Source: Thermomonospora echinospora
Lineage (GTDB): Bacteria > Actinomycetota > Actinomycetes > Streptosporangiales > Streptosporangiaceae
Reading direction: 5' to 3'
NCBI RefSeq assembly: GCF_900108175.1
Contig: NZ_FNVO01000007.1
Span: 99,866-163,865, forward strand
Length of the DNA: 64,000 bases
Shown one piece after another: positions 7,506-16,957 of the stretch. Made by a program: the position numbers and the translations under genes. The notes beneath the pieces were generated by a model. It was not told the origin of the DNA. It did not search any database and was given only the letters and a program-made list of their open reading frames with translations. Positions within the stretch are counted from its first letter, which is position 1; each line of letters opens with the position of its first letter.

Positions 7506-10202
7506 TCAGCGGCTGTCGGACCCCTCCCCCGCGATCGCGGCGCGACCGGCCTCCAGCCGGGCCACCGGGATCCGGAACGGCGAGCACGACACGTAGTCGA
7601 GGCCGACCTCGTGACAGAAGTGCACCGAGTCCGGGTCGCCGCCGTGCTCGCCGCAGATGCCCAGCTTGAGGTCCGGCCGGGTGCGGCGGCCCTCCTCGGC
7701 GGCGATGCGGATCAGCCGGCCGACGCCGTCGCGGTCCAGGGTCTCGAACGGCGAGGCGCCAAAGATGCCCAGCTCCAGGTAGCGGCCGAAGAACGCGGCC
7801 TCCACGTCGTCGCGGGAGAAGCCCCAGGTGGTCTGGGTCAGGTCGTTGGTGCCGAAGGAGAAGAACTCCGCCGCCTCGGCGATCTGCCCGGCGGTCAGCG
7901 CAGCCCGGGGCAGCTCGATCATGGTGCCGATCATGGCGGGCACGTCCACCCCGGTCTCCCGGCCGACCTGCGCCAGAATCTGCCGCGCCTCCTCGCGGAC
8001 GGCCTCCAGTTCCTGCACCGCCCCGACGAGCGGGATCATGATCTCCGGACGGGGGTCGCCGCCGGCCCGGCGGCGCTCGGCGGCGGCCTCGGCGATCGCC
8101 CGCACCTGCATGGCGAAAAGTCCCGGAATCACCAAACCCAGCCGCACGCCGCGCAGCCCGAGCATAGGGTTCTGCTCGTGCAGCCGCCGCACGGCTTCCA
8201 GAAGCCGGCGGTCTTGCGGCGTGGCGTCGTTCCCAGCGACCGCGACCTGCACCGACAGCTCGGTCAGATCAGGAAGGAACTCGTGCAACGGCGGGTCGAT
8301 CAGCCGGATGGTGACGGGGAGCCCGTCCATCGCCTCGAAGATCCCGGCGAAGTCCTGCCGCTGCAGGGGCTCCAGCGCGTCCAGCGCCCGCTGCCGCTCC
8401 TCCTCGGTCTCGGCCAGGACCAGGGCCTCCACCAGCCGGCGGCGGTCGCCCAGGAACATGTGCTCGGTGCGGCACAGCCCGATGCCCTCGGCGCCGAACC
8501 GGCGGGCCCGGGCGGCGTCCTCGGGGTTGTCGGCGTTGGCGCGTACCCGCAGCGCTCGTTTCTCGTCGGCGCAGGCCATGATCCGGTCCACCGCCTTGAC
8601 CAGTTCGTCGCCGTCGGCGGCGGCCAGGGAGCCCTCGAAGTACTCCACCACCGGGGAGTTCACCACCGGCACCTCACCGAGGTAGACCGCTCCGGTGGAG
8701 CCGTCGATGGAGATGACGTCCCCCTCCTCGACGACCACGCCGCCGGGGGCGGTGAAGCGGCCCGCCCGCACGTCGACGTCCAGTTCCTCGGCCCCGCACA
8801 CGCAGGTCTTGCCCATACCGCGGGCGACCACGGCGGCGTGCGAGGTCTTGCCGCCCCGCGAGGTGAGCACGCCCTGGGCGGCGACCATGCCGGCCAGGTC
8901 GTCGGGGTTGGTCTCGCGGCGTACGAGGATGACCGCCTCGCCCCGGCCGGCGGCCTCGACGGCCCGCTCGCTGGAGAAGACGGCCCTGCCGACGGCGGCG
9001 CCGGGCGAGGCGTTCATGCCCCTGGCGATCTGCCGGCGGTCGGCGGACTCGTCGAAGCGCGGGAACATCAGCTGGGCCAGCTGCGCGCCGGTGACCCGGG
9101 TCACCGCCTCGTCCTGCCCGATCAGGCCCTGGTCCACCAGCTGGGTGGCGATGCAGAACGCCGCGCCGGCGGTGCGCTTGCCGACCCGGGTCTGCAGCAT
9201 CCACAGCTTGCCGCGCTCGATCGTGAACTCGATGTCGCACAGGTCCCGGTAGTGGTTCTCAAGCGTGGCCATGATGGCCAGCAGTTCGTCGTAGGACTTC
9301 TTGTCGATCCGCTCCAGCTCGGTCAACGGGACGGTGTTGCGGATGCCGGCCACGACGTCCTCGCCCTGGGCGTTCTGCAGGTAGTCGCCGTAGATGCCCT
9401 GCTGGCCGGTGGCCGGGTCACGGGTGAAGGCCACTCCGGTGCCGGAGTCCATGCCCAGGTTGCCGAAGACCATGGAGCACACGTTCACGGCCGTGCCGAG
9501 ATCCGCGGGGATGCGCTCCTGGCGGCGGTACAGGATGGCCCGGTCGGCGTTCCAGGACTCGAACACGGCCTTGACGGCCAGCTCCATCTGCTCGCGTGGA
9601 TCGGTGGGGAACTCCCGACCGGCGTGCTCGCGCACGATCTCCTTGTAGGCGCCGACCAGGGCGCGGAAGTCGCCGGCCTCCAGGGCCAGGTCGCTGTCGG
9701 TGCCCTTGGCCCGCTTGAGGTCGTCCAGGGCGTCCTCGAACAGCTCGCCGTCGATGCCCAGCACGGTCTTGCCGAACATCTGCACGAGCCGGCGGTAGGA
9801 GTCCCAGGCGAACCGCTCGCCGTCGGCGCCGCCGCCGGCGACCGTGGCCAGCCCGTGCACCGAATCGTCGTTCAGGCCGATGTTCAGGACGGTCTCCATC
9901 ATGCCGGGCATGCTGAACTTGGCCCCCGACCGCACGCTGACCAGCAGCGGGTCGTCGGCCTGGCCGAGCCGCTTGCCCATCTGCTTCTCCAGCGCGGCCA
10001 GGTGCTCGTCGACCTGCTCCTGCAGTCCGTCCGGGACGGTTCCGTGCTCCAGGTAGTGCCGGCAGGCCTGGGTGGTGATCGTGAACCCCGGCGGCACCGG
10101 AAGGCCGAGGTTCGTCATCTCGGCCAGATTCGCGCCTTTGCCCCCCAACAGGTCCTTGAGGTCCTTGTTGCCTTCGTTGAAGTCATATACGTACTTCGGC
10201 AC
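7506..10202 (-). CDS. ppdK: Pyruvate, phosphate dikinase
   Basis: 898 residues. It interconverts ATP, phosphate and pyruvate with AMP, PPi and PEP, linking glycolysis and gluconeogenesis. The N-terminal nucleotide-binding domain begins with GGKGANLAEM. The swivelling phosphohistidine domain has the catalytic GGKTSHAAVVARGMGK box with the regulatory Thr next to the active His. The C-terminal PEP/pyruvate barrel ends with GTNDLTQ and the catalytic-loop region SVHFC. The GTG at 10202 has GAAGGAG six bases upstream and gives the usual PKYVYDFNEG N-terminus; an upstream in-frame ATG at 10283 would add a non-conserved tail. It is transcribed away from the GH15 gene. Confidence 0.95.
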   Translation of the reverse strand: MPKYVYDFNEGNKDLKDLLGGKGANLAEMTNLGLPVPPGFTITTQACRHYLEHGTVPDGLQEQVDEHLAALEKQMGKRLGQADDPLLVSVRSGAKFSMPGMMETVLNIGLNDDSVHGLATVAGGGADGERFAWDSYRRLVQMFGKTVLGIDGELFEDALDDLKRAKGTDSDLALEAGDFRALVGAYKEIVREHAGREFPTDPREQMELAVKAVFESWNADRAILYRRQERIPADLGTAVNVCSMVFGNLGMDSGTGVAFTRDPATGQQGIYGDYLQNAQGEDVVAGIRNTVPLTELERIDKKSYDELLAIMATLENHYRDLCDIEFTIERGKLWMLQTRVGKRTAGAAFCIATQLVDQGLIGQDEAVTRVTGAQLAQLMFPRFDESADRRQIARGMNASPGAAVGRAVFSSERAVEAAGRGEAVILVRRETNPDDLAGMVAAQGVLTSRGGKTSHAAVVARGMGKTCVCGAEELDVDVRAGRFTAPGGVVVEEGDVISIDGSTGAVYLGEVPVVNSPVVEYFEGSLAAADGDELVKAVDRIMACADEKRALRVRANADNPEDAARARRFGAEGIGLCRTEHMFLGDRRRLVEALVLAETEEERQRALDALEPLQRQDFAGIFEAMDGLPVTIRLIDPPLHEFLPDLTELSVQVAVAGNDATPQDRRLLEAVRRLHEQNPMLGLRGVRLGLVIPGLFAMQVRAIAEAAAERRRAGGDPRPEIMIPLVGAVQELEAVREEARQILAQVGRETGVDVPAMIGTMIELPRAALTAGQIAEAAEFFSFGTNDLTQTTWGFSRDDVEAAFFGRYLELGIFGASPFETLDRDGVGRLIRIAAEEGRRTRPDLKLGICGEHGGDPDSVHFCHEVGLDYVSCSPFRIPVARLEAGRAAIAGEGSDSR

Positions 10203-10436
10203 GAGGAGCTCCTTCACGCTCCGATTCCACGCTTGTGCCGGGACTGTACCCAGGTTGTCGAACTTCGTTCGGCACTGCCGCAAGCACTGCTCGTTTCCGC
10301 AGGTCAGACCGGCTTTAATGGTCTATTCCAATCGGGTATTAACCGATGACTGTCAGACGGGTCACAGGCGGGCCGCCGGCCGGAACGTCCCGGGCACCGC
10401 ACGCCAGGAGGAATGATGGAAACAGGAGGTGAGGCT

Positions 10437-12323
10437 GTGAGGCCGATGGTCGCCGGAGGCAGGGCGGGAGAACCGTTCGCCCCCATCGCCGACTATGGGT
10501 TCCTCTCGGACTGCGAGACGACCGCCTTGGTCGCGCCGAGCGGAAACGTGGAGTGGATGTGCCTGCCGCGGATGGACTCGCCCAGCGTCTTCGGGTCGAT
10601 CCTGGACCGTGACGCCGGGTACTTCCGGGTCGGCCCCGCCGGGGTCGAGGTTCCCGCGGCCCAGCGCTACATCCCGGGCACCATGGTGATGGAGACCACC
10701 TGGTGGACCCACGGAGGGTGGCTGGTGGTCACCGACGCGCTGCTCATGGGGCCCTGGCACCACGAGACGGAGCGTTCCAGGACCCACCGCCGGGCGCCCA
10801 CCGACTACGACGCCGACCACGTGCTGCTGCGCATGGTCCGCTGCGTGAACGGCCAGGTCCAGGTGCGCCTGGACTGCATGCCGGTGTTCGACTACGGACG
10901 GCAGCCGGCCCAGTGGATGCACACCGGCGCCGGCTACCACGAGTCGGTCTGCCACGGCAACGGGCTGAACCTGCGGCTGACCACCGACATGAACGTGGGC
11001 TTCGAGGGCTCGCTGGCCACCGGCCGCACGCTGCTCAAGCAGGGCGAGTCCCGGTTCGTGGCGCTGTCGTGGAGCGAGCACGAGCCTCCGCAGACCTACG
11101 CCGACGCGCACGAGCGGCTGATCTGGACGGTGCACCACTGGCAGCACTGGCTGGAGCGCGGCCGGTTCCCCGACCACCCCTGGCGCAGCCACCTGCAGCG
11201 CAGCGCGCTCACCCTCAAGGGCCTGACGTTCGCGCCGACCGGGGCGGTGGCGGCGGCCCCCACCACCTCGCTGCCGGAGACCCCGCAGGGCGAGCGCAAC
11301 TGGGACTACCGCTACACGTGGATCCGCGACTCCACGATGGCGCTGTGGGCGTTCTACACGCTCGGCTTCGACTGGGAAGCCAACGACTTCTTCTACTTCA
11401 TCACCGACGTGGCCGAGGCCGCCGACGGACGGCTGCAGATCATGTACGGGGTGGACGGCCGGGAGGAGTTGCCGGAGTCGACGCTGGACCATCTGGGCGG
11501 CTACGACGGCGCCCGGCCGGTACGGATCGGCAACGACGCCTACACCCAGGCCCAGCACGACGTGTGGGGCGCCATCATCGGCTCGATCTACCTGTTCGTA
11601 CGGCGCCGCGACCGGCTGGACGACCGGCTCTGGAAGATCATCGTCAAGCAGGTCGAGGAGGCGCTGGCCAACTGGCGCAACCCCGATTGCGGTATGTGGG
11701 AGGTGCGCGGCGACCCGCAGCACTTCACCTCCTCCAAGGTCTTCTGCTGGGTGGCCGCCGACCGGGGCGCCCGGCTGGCCCGCATCCGCGGCAACCACGA
11801 GCTGGCCCAGCGCTGGCAGGAGGCGGCCGACGAGATCCACGCCGACGTGCTGACCAACGCACTGGACGAGCGGGGGGTCTTCACCGCCCACTACGGGGCC
11901 AAGGCACTGGACGCCTCGGTGCTGCTGATCCCGCTGCTGGGCTTCCTGCCGGCCGACGACAAGCGGGTGCGCGAGACGGTGCTGGCCATCGCCGACGAGC
12001 TCACCGAGGACGACCTGGTGCTGCGCTACCGGGCCCACGAGACCGACGATGGCTTCTCCTCCGAGGAGGGCACGTTCACGATCTGCTCGTTCTGGCTGGT
12101 CAGCTCGCTGGTGATGATCGGTGAGCTGGAACGCGCCAAGCGGTTGTGCGAGAAGCTGCTGTCGTACGCCAGCCCGCTGCAGCTGTACGCCGAGGAGATC
12201 GACCCGCACACCGGCCGGCATCTGGGCAACTTCCCGCAGGCGTTCACCCATCTGGCCCTGATCAACGCGGTGATGCAGGTCATCCAGGCCGAGCGCCCCG
12301 AGGAGCCCGGCGCCTTCGCCTGA
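10437..12323 (+). CDS. Glycoside hydrolase family 15 (glucoamylase/trehalase-like)
   Basis: About 628 residues. The N-terminal beta-sandwich starts with PIADYGFLSDCETTALVAPSGNVEWMCLPR, and the (alpha/alpha)6 barrel follows with GERNWDYRYTWIRD, the GH15 hallmark; a Glu-rich motif in EETDDGFSSEEGTF-type context lies near the C-terminus (here DDGFSSEEGTFTICSFW). Actinobacterial members include trehalases that split trehalose to glucose, as well as glucoamylases; sequence alone does not separate these. It has no signal peptide, so it is cytoplasmic. Two Shine-Dalgarno sites exist: AGGAGG directly before ATG 10413/10416, and AGGAGGTGAG seven bases before the in-frame GTG 10437. The second has better spacing and is chosen. 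Confidence 0.88.
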   Translation: MRPMVAGGRAGEPFAPIADYGFLSDCETTALVAPSGNVEWMCLPRMDSPSVFGSILDRDAGYFRVGPAGVEVPAAQRYIPGTMVMETTWWTHGGWLVVTDALLMGPWHHETERSRTHRRAPTDYDADHVLLRMVRCVNGQVQVRLDCMPVFDYGRQPAQWMHTGAGYHESVCHGNGLNLRLTTDMNVGFEGSLATGRTLLKQGESRFVALSWSEHEPPQTYADAHERLIWTVHHWQHWLERGRFPDHPWRSHLQRSALTLKGLTFAPTGAVAAAPTTSLPETPQGERNWDYRYTWIRDSTMALWAFYTLGFDWEANDFFYFITDVAEAADGRLQIMYGVDGREELPESTLDHLGGYDGARPVRIGNDAYTQAQHDVWGAIIGSIYLFVRRRDRLDDRLWKIIVKQVEEALANWRNPDCGMWEVRGDPQHFTSSKVFCWVAADRGARLARIRGNHELAQRWQEAADEIHADVLTNALDERGVFTAHYGAKALDASVLLIPLLGFLPADDKRVRETVLAIADELTEDDLVLRYRAHETDDGFSSEEGTFTICSFWLVSSLVMIGELERAKRLCEKLLSYASPLQLYAEEIDPHTGRHLGNFPQAFTHLALINAVMQVIQAERPEEPGAFA

Positions 12324-12481
12324 TCCGCCCGTCCGGGACGCCGAGCCCTGGACCTCGTGAGCGCGGTCGCCCGGCCCGCACCGACACCGAGGCGACCGCT
12401 TCCGCACACCCATGTCACGGGCGCGGGGAGCCGTGCGCGCCCGTGTCGCATCTGATATGCGGAGATCCGATCATCCCCCCG

Positions 12482-12501
12482 CGGGCGGGCCGGCCCGCCC
12501 G
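12482..12501. promoter_or_regulatory. 20-bp perfect palindrome upstream of SPFH gene
   Basis: CGGGCGGGCC / GGCCCGCCCG, 16 bp before the ATG of the SPFH-like gene and 160 bp after the GH15 stop. It could be an operator or part of an RNA hairpin; with no loop it is a poor terminator. The rest of 12324-12517 shows no gene. Confidence 0.3.
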
Positions 12502-12517
12502 GATTGGAGCGTTCGCA

Positions 12518-13513
12518 ATGAGAGTCCTGCCCCGGATGGGCCGCGGCGGCGCGGTCCTGACGGCCCTGCTGTTGCTGGTCCTCGGCCTGCCCGCCCTCAT
12601 CGGCCTGCTCGGCGGCTTCGAGCGCACCGACGGCGGCCAGATCGCCGTGGTGCGCAACGGCGGCTTCTTCGACAACACCCGGATCCGGCAGGTCATCGAC
12701 CCCGGGTCCGGGCGGGTCTGGGTCGGCTGGTGGTCGAAGGTGCACAAGTACCCCGCCCAGCAGCGCTTCTACACCATCACCTCCAACCTCGGCGAGAGCA
12801 CCCGCGGCGGCGGCGGCGTCGACGTGGTCACCGTGCCCAGCAGCGACGGCGTCAACATGGGCATCGAGGGCACCCTCTACTTCACCCTCAACCTCGACCA
12901 CGAGGTGCTCAAGAAGTTCGACGACAAGTTCGGCACCCGCAAGTTCCGCTCCTCGAGCGGCCACTCGTACTACGCCTGGCAGGACGAGGGCGGCTGGTCG
13001 GCGTTCCTCAACCAGATCGTCCGGCCGGTGATCGACAACAACCTGCGCAGCCAGATCAACAGCTTCCGCTGCGCGGAACTGGTGTCCTCCTGCGCGCTGG
13101 TGCAGAACACCGGCAGCAACGGCCGGCGGCAGACCACGAGCATCCAGGCACAGAGCAACAACGGCAACATCGCCAAGGTGCAGAACGCCATCAACGTGCA
13201 GCTCGCCAACGACCTGCGCGCCACACTGGGCGGCGACTTCCTGACCAACATCCACTTCAACCTGGTGCGGGTCACCCTGCCGGCCCAGGTGCAGCAGGCC
13301 GTGGACCGGGCGCAGGCGGCCTTCGCCCAGGTCACCGAGGCACAGGCACGGGTTGACCAGGCCAAGCTGGAGGCCGCCGCCAACAAGGCCCGCCAGGACG
13401 GCTACAACCGGTGCCCGACCTGTGCTGAGATCGAGAAGCTGAAGGCACTGCCGCAGGGCATCACGGTCTACGCACCGGGCAACCCCAGCGGCGCGCTGTT
13501 CCCCAGGGACTGA
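12518..13513 (+). CDS. SPFH/band-7-like membrane protein
   Basis: 331 residues. One N-terminal membrane helix (residues 12-32) precedes a band-7/SPFH-like domain: it starts GQIAVVRNGGFFD, has the internal VPSSDGVNMGIEGTLYFTL strand pair, and runs to VRVTLPAQVQQAVDRAQAA. An Ala/Gln/Glu-rich predicted coiled coil follows (about residues 250-295), then a C-terminal segment with a CPTC pair. SPFH proteins oligomerise on membranes and organise microdomains or control proteases. GGAG lies upstream of the ATG. The small membrane protein that follows 29 bp downstream is probably co-transcribed. The specific role is unknown. Confidence 0.75.
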   Translation: MRVLPRMGRGGAVLTALLLLVLGLPALIGLLGGFERTDGGQIAVVRNGGFFDNTRIRQVIDPGSGRVWVGWWSKVHKYPAQQRFYTITSNLGESTRGGGGVDVVTVPSSDGVNMGIEGTLYFTLNLDHEVLKKFDDKFGTRKFRSSSGHSYYAWQDEGGWSAFLNQIVRPVIDNNLRSQINSFRCAELVSSCALVQNTGSNGRRQTTSIQAQSNNGNIAKVQNAINVQLANDLRATLGGDFLTNIHFNLVRVTLPAQVQQAVDRAQAAFAQVTEAQARVDQAKLEAAANKARQDGYNRCPTCAEIEKLKALPQGITVYAPGNPSGALFPRD

Positions 13514-13542
13514 CGTCCCCCGTCGGCAGGCAGGAGGCGCCG

Positions 13543-13863
13543 ATGAGGCTGCTGGTTCTGGTCGCGGCCGTGCTCCTGGTGGCACTGGCCGTCATGCTCG
13601 TGGTGAGCGCGTTCACCCGCGAACGCGGCGGCGGCGAGGCGCTGGAGGCCACCGCGCGCTGGGAGGCCCACACCGTCTCGGCGGACGGTGTCACCACGGT
13701 GGTCGTCCGGAAGGTCGCCCAGACTCCGCAGGGTCCGGTGGAGTTCGGACGCCAGTCGATCGCGTCCATCCCCGATGGCGACCCGGAGTGGGAGAGCAGG
13801 TACCACGAGGCGATGGCCCAGGCGCGCTCCCGGGTCGCCGCCCTGCAGATCGAGGCACAGTAG
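13543..13863 (+). CDS. Small membrane protein downstream of SPFH gene
   Basis: 106 residues: an N-terminal membrane helix (residues 2-24) then a soluble, charged tail with WEAHTVSADGVTTVVVRK. AGGAGG lies seven bases before the ATG. The short gap behind the SPFH gene and the shared topology suggest a partner. No family is recognised. Confidence 0.7.
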   Translation: MRLLVLVAAVLLVALAVMLVVSAFTRERGGGEALEATARWEAHTVSADGVTTVVVRKVAQTPQGPVEFGRQSIASIPDGDPEWESRYHEAMAQARSRVAALQIEAQ

Positions 13864-13945
13864 GCACGTCCGGCCAGTGACCCCATGGGCGGCGGGGCAC
13901 CGTACCGTGACCTGCCGCTTCGCGGCGGTCGCCGATGCCCCGCAG

Positions 13946-13983
13946 CTCTCTCACCGCCCCGCCGGGGCGGGGCGGTGAGAGAG
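13946..13983. terminator. Bidirectional hairpin terminator
   Basis: 15-bp perfect stem CTCTCTCACCGCCCC / GGGGCGGTGAGAGAG with an 8-nt loop, between the convergent small membrane gene and secDF. Confidence 0.8.
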
Positions 13984-13993
13984 CGGGGAACGG

Positions 13994-16276
13994 TCAGACC
14001 ACCGCGCCGGAGTCGCCCGGCTGGCGCTGGGCCGGACGGCGGACCGCCTTGGGCTTGGGCGCCTTGGTCTTGCTGCGGCCCTGGAAGACGATCGCCAGCG
14101 GAGTCGCGGTGAACACGCTGGACCAGGTGCCCACCAGGATCCCCAGCAACAGCGCGATGGCGAAGTCGGTCAGCGAGTCGCCGCCGAGCAGCGCCAGCGC
14201 GGCCAGGATGAACACCGCACCCATACCGGTGTTGACGGTACGCGGCACGGTCTGCAGCGCCCCCCGGTTGGCGATCTTGCTGAACCGCTCCTCCGGGCTG
14301 GCCCGCCACAGCTCCCGGATCCGGTCGAAGACCACCACCGAGTCGTTCACCGAGTAACCGATGATCGTCAGCATCGCGGCCAGGAACACCCCGTCGATGG
14401 GCTTGCCCAGCCAGGCGAACACCCCGGCGACGATGATCACGTCGTGGAACATCGCCAGCACCGCCCCGGCGCCGAAGGTGAGGCGGAACCGGAACGCCAG
14501 ATAGGCCAGCTGCGCCAGCAGGGCCACCCCCAGCGCGATCAGCGCCTTCTGGCGCAGCTCACTGCCCAGGCTGGGGCCGATCAGCTCGTCGCGCTCCTTG
14601 GCGACCGTGCCGCCGCCCTTCTCCGACAGCGCCTTCTGGATCTTGTCGACGTCGGTGTTGCCGAGCTTCTCGGTACGGACCGAGATGTCGTCGCCCTCCT
14701 TGCCGGCGGTCTGCACGACCGCGCGCGGGAACCCGACGCCGGCCACCGCCTCCCGGGCGTCGTTGATGTCCATCTTCTGGCTGGTGTTGTAGACGACCTG
14801 GCGGCCGCCGGTGAACTCCACGCCGAAGTTGAACCCCTTGACGATGATCCCGGCGAATGCGGCGGCCACCATCACCCCGGAGATCGTCAGCCACAGGGTC
14901 TTGCGCCGCATCACGTCCGGCTGCCTGCGGTCCAGCCAGTCGCGGACCCGGCCGGTGCTGCCCAGCCCGGTCAGACCGGGCCGCTTGGCGATGGCCCGCC
15001 GGCCGACCGCCCACTCGGCCAGCACCCGGGTGATCACCAGCGCCGAGATCATCGAGGCCAGCACACCGACGGTCAGCGTGACGCCGAAGCCGCGCACCGG
15101 CCCGGCGGCCAGGAAGAACAGCAGCCCGGCCGCCAGCAGGGTGGTGATGTTGGAGTCGGCGATGGCCGACCACGCCTTCTGGAACCCGATGACCAGCGCC
15201 GGCCGCGTCCCCCGGCGCGGCACCGCGGCGTACTCCTCCTTGGCCCGTTCGAACACCAGCACGTTGGCGTCCACCGCCATGCCGATGGCCAGCACGAAAC
15301 CGGCCAGGCCGGGCAACGTCAGCGTCGCTCCCATGGCCACCAGCGCGGCGTAGGAGATCACCCCGTAGGTGGCCAGCGCGACCGTGGCCAGGAAGCCGAC
15401 CAGGCGGTACATCCAGATGATGAATAGGCCGGTGAGGGCGATGCCGAAGACGGCGGCCTGCCAGCTGGCCTCGATGGCCTCCTCGCCCAGGGTCGGGCCG
15501 ACCACCCGCTGCTCGATGATGGACACCGGGACCGGCAGCGATCCGCCCTGGATGAGCGCGGCCAGTTCCTTGGCCTCCTCGGCGCTGAACTGGCCGGTGA
15601 TCTGGGTGGAGCCGCCGCCGATGCCGACGTTGCAGGGCACGCTGTCCTGCACCGACGGCGAGGAGATCACCTTGCCGTCCAGCACGAACGCGATCCGCCG
15701 GTCGTCGCCCTGCTGGCAGGCGGCCTTGGCGGTGATCTGCTCCCAGACCTTGCCGCCGTTGCCGCGGAAGTCGACGGTCAGGTACCAGCCCTGCAGGTTC
15801 TGCTGGTCGAAGGAGGCGCTGGCGGAGCCGATCTGGGCGCCGCTCAGCGCGGCCGCCCGCAGCATGATCGGCCGGCCGTCCTCATCGGGCAGCAGCTGCT
15901 CGCCCTTGGCGGGCTTGTTGTCGGTGTTGGTGCGCACCGGGTGCGCGGTCAGCTGGGCGGTGCGGCCGATGGCGTCGGCGGCCTGCTTGGGGTCCTGGAC
16001 GTCGGGCAGCTCGACGATGATGCGCCGGTCACCAGAACGGGTGATCGACGACTCGGCGACGCCCAGCGCGTCCACGCGCTTGCGCAGCACCTCCAAGGCG
16101 CGGTCGGTGGACTCGCGGTTGGCCTTGACACCCTGGCCGTCGCGAGTCTCCAGCACGATCTGCGTACCGCCGCGCAGGTCCAGCCCGAGCTTGGCGGGCT
16201 GGGTCAGCGCGACGTATATCGATCCGGCGATGATGGCGAGCGCGAGCAACGCTCGCCACGCCAAGGGGCGGGACAA
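13994..16276 (-). CDS. secDF: Fused protein-export protein SecDF
   Basis: About 760 residues with twelve predicted membrane helices, joining SecD and SecF. The SecD part has the D1 motif KLGLDLRGGTQIVLE, the periplasmic P1 domain, and IGMAVDANVLVFER (D4). The SecF part has FNFGVEFTGGRQV and IGYSVNDSVVVFDRIREL (D4'). SecDF uses the proton gradient to finish pulling proteins across the membrane after SecA. The TTG at 16276 is preceded by GGAGG with 5-bp spacing and directly starts the first helix; the upstream in-frame stretch is Pro-rich and non-conserved. Many actinobacteria also carry separate secD and secF, so this may be a second system. Confidence 0.9.
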   Translation of the reverse strand: MSRPLAWRALLALAIIAGSIYVALTQPAKLGLDLRGGTQIVLETRDGQGVKANRESTDRALEVLRKRVDALGVAESSITRSGDRRIIVELPDVQDPKQAADAIGRTAQLTAHPVRTNTDNKPAKGEQLLPDEDGRPIMLRAAALSGAQIGSASASFDQQNLQGWYLTVDFRGNGGKVWEQITAKAACQQGDDRRIAFVLDGKVISSPSVQDSVPCNVGIGGGSTQITGQFSAEEAKELAALIQGGSLPVPVSIIEQRVVGPTLGEEAIEASWQAAVFGIALTGLFIIWMYRLVGFLATVALATYGVISYAALVAMGATLTLPGLAGFVLAIGMAVDANVLVFERAKEEYAAVPRRGTRPALVIGFQKAWSAIADSNITTLLAAGLLFFLAAGPVRGFGVTLTVGVLASMISALVITRVLAEWAVGRRAIAKRPGLTGLGSTGRVRDWLDRRQPDVMRRKTLWLTISGVMVAAAFAGIIVKGFNFGVEFTGGRQVVYNTSQKMDINDAREAVAGVGFPRAVVQTAGKEGDDISVRTEKLGNTDVDKIQKALSEKGGGTVAKERDELIGPSLGSELRQKALIALGVALLAQLAYLAFRFRLTFGAGAVLAMFHDVIIVAGVFAWLGKPIDGVFLAAMLTIIGYSVNDSVVVFDRIRELWRASPEERFSKIANRGALQTVPRTVNTGMGAVFILAALALLGGDSLTDFAIALLLGILVGTWSSVFTATPLAIVFQGRSKTKAPKPKAVRRPAQRQPGDSGAVV

Positions 16277-16372
16277 CGGAACCTCCACGGGAAACGGCGG
16301 ACCACCGGACGGCGGGCCACGGGACACCGGCGGCGGACGGCTCGGCACCGCACCGCCGGTCGGACGGCAACC

Positions 16373-16822
16373 TCAGGAACCCGTGGAGGCCGGCGGGGCG
16401 CGGCCCCGCGACGGGAGGCTCCGCGGCCCGGTGGGCACCGCCGTCCGGGTGTCGGGCGGGACGGTGTGCGACCGGCGCGGCAGGGCGATCTCGGCGCCGC
16501 CCGCCGGCGTGACCGGGTCCGCCTCCTGCAGCGCCGTGTACGGCGGGGCGGCGGAGGTACTGGAGGCGACGGACCGTGTCTCCGCCGTGGAGGTCTGGCC
16601 CGTGGCGCCGCCGGCCGTGCCGGCCCGGCCCCTGCCGGGGGCCTGGTGCGCGGGTGGCGGCTGGGCGGCGCCGGTGCGCGGGCCGATCCCGGATCCGACG
16701 GGCGACGGCCCGGCGCCGGGGAAGACCACGAAGCCCAGCAGTCCCAGGGTGAGGATCACGAACCGGGTGATCCTGCCCGTCTCCCCCTCGGTCAGGGCAT
16801 GGCCGCGACGGCGGTCGCCCAT
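16373..16822 (-). CDS. Single-pass membrane protein, Pro/Ala-rich tail
   Basis: 149 residues. A charged N-terminus, one membrane helix (about residues 19-37, ITRFVILTLGLLGFVVF) and a long low-complexity extracytoplasmic tail rich in Pro, Ala, Thr and Ser. No family is recognised. It sits 96 bp upstream of secDF on the same strand. Confidence 0.55.
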   Translation of the reverse strand: MGDRRRGHALTEGETGRITRFVILTLGLLGFVVFPGAGPSPVGSGIGPRTGAAQPPPAHQAPGRGRAGTAGGATGQTSTAETRSVASSTSAAPPYTALQEADPVTPAGGAEIALPRRSHTVPPDTRTAVPTGPRSLPSRGRAPPASTGS

Positions 16823-16957
16823 GCGCGTCCCTCCGTCGACGTCCAGCAGGTCCTCGCCACGCTACCGGAACGGTCGGCGGCGGAGCGAGAACCGGCCGAT
16901 CGCCGAGCGTGAAAAGCCGGTCATGTCCCGGCAGCGGCCGGGCCATGACCGGGCGCG

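Noticed and set aside
7449-10349. A 966-codon open frame on the plus strand across ppdK
   Set aside because: It is antisense to the well-supported ppdK gene; its translation is Gly/His/Gln-rich with no family pattern, as expected for the complement of a high-GC gene.
10362-12413. A 683-codon open frame opposite the GH15 gene
   Set aside because: Antisense shadow with low-complexity translation and no ribosome site.
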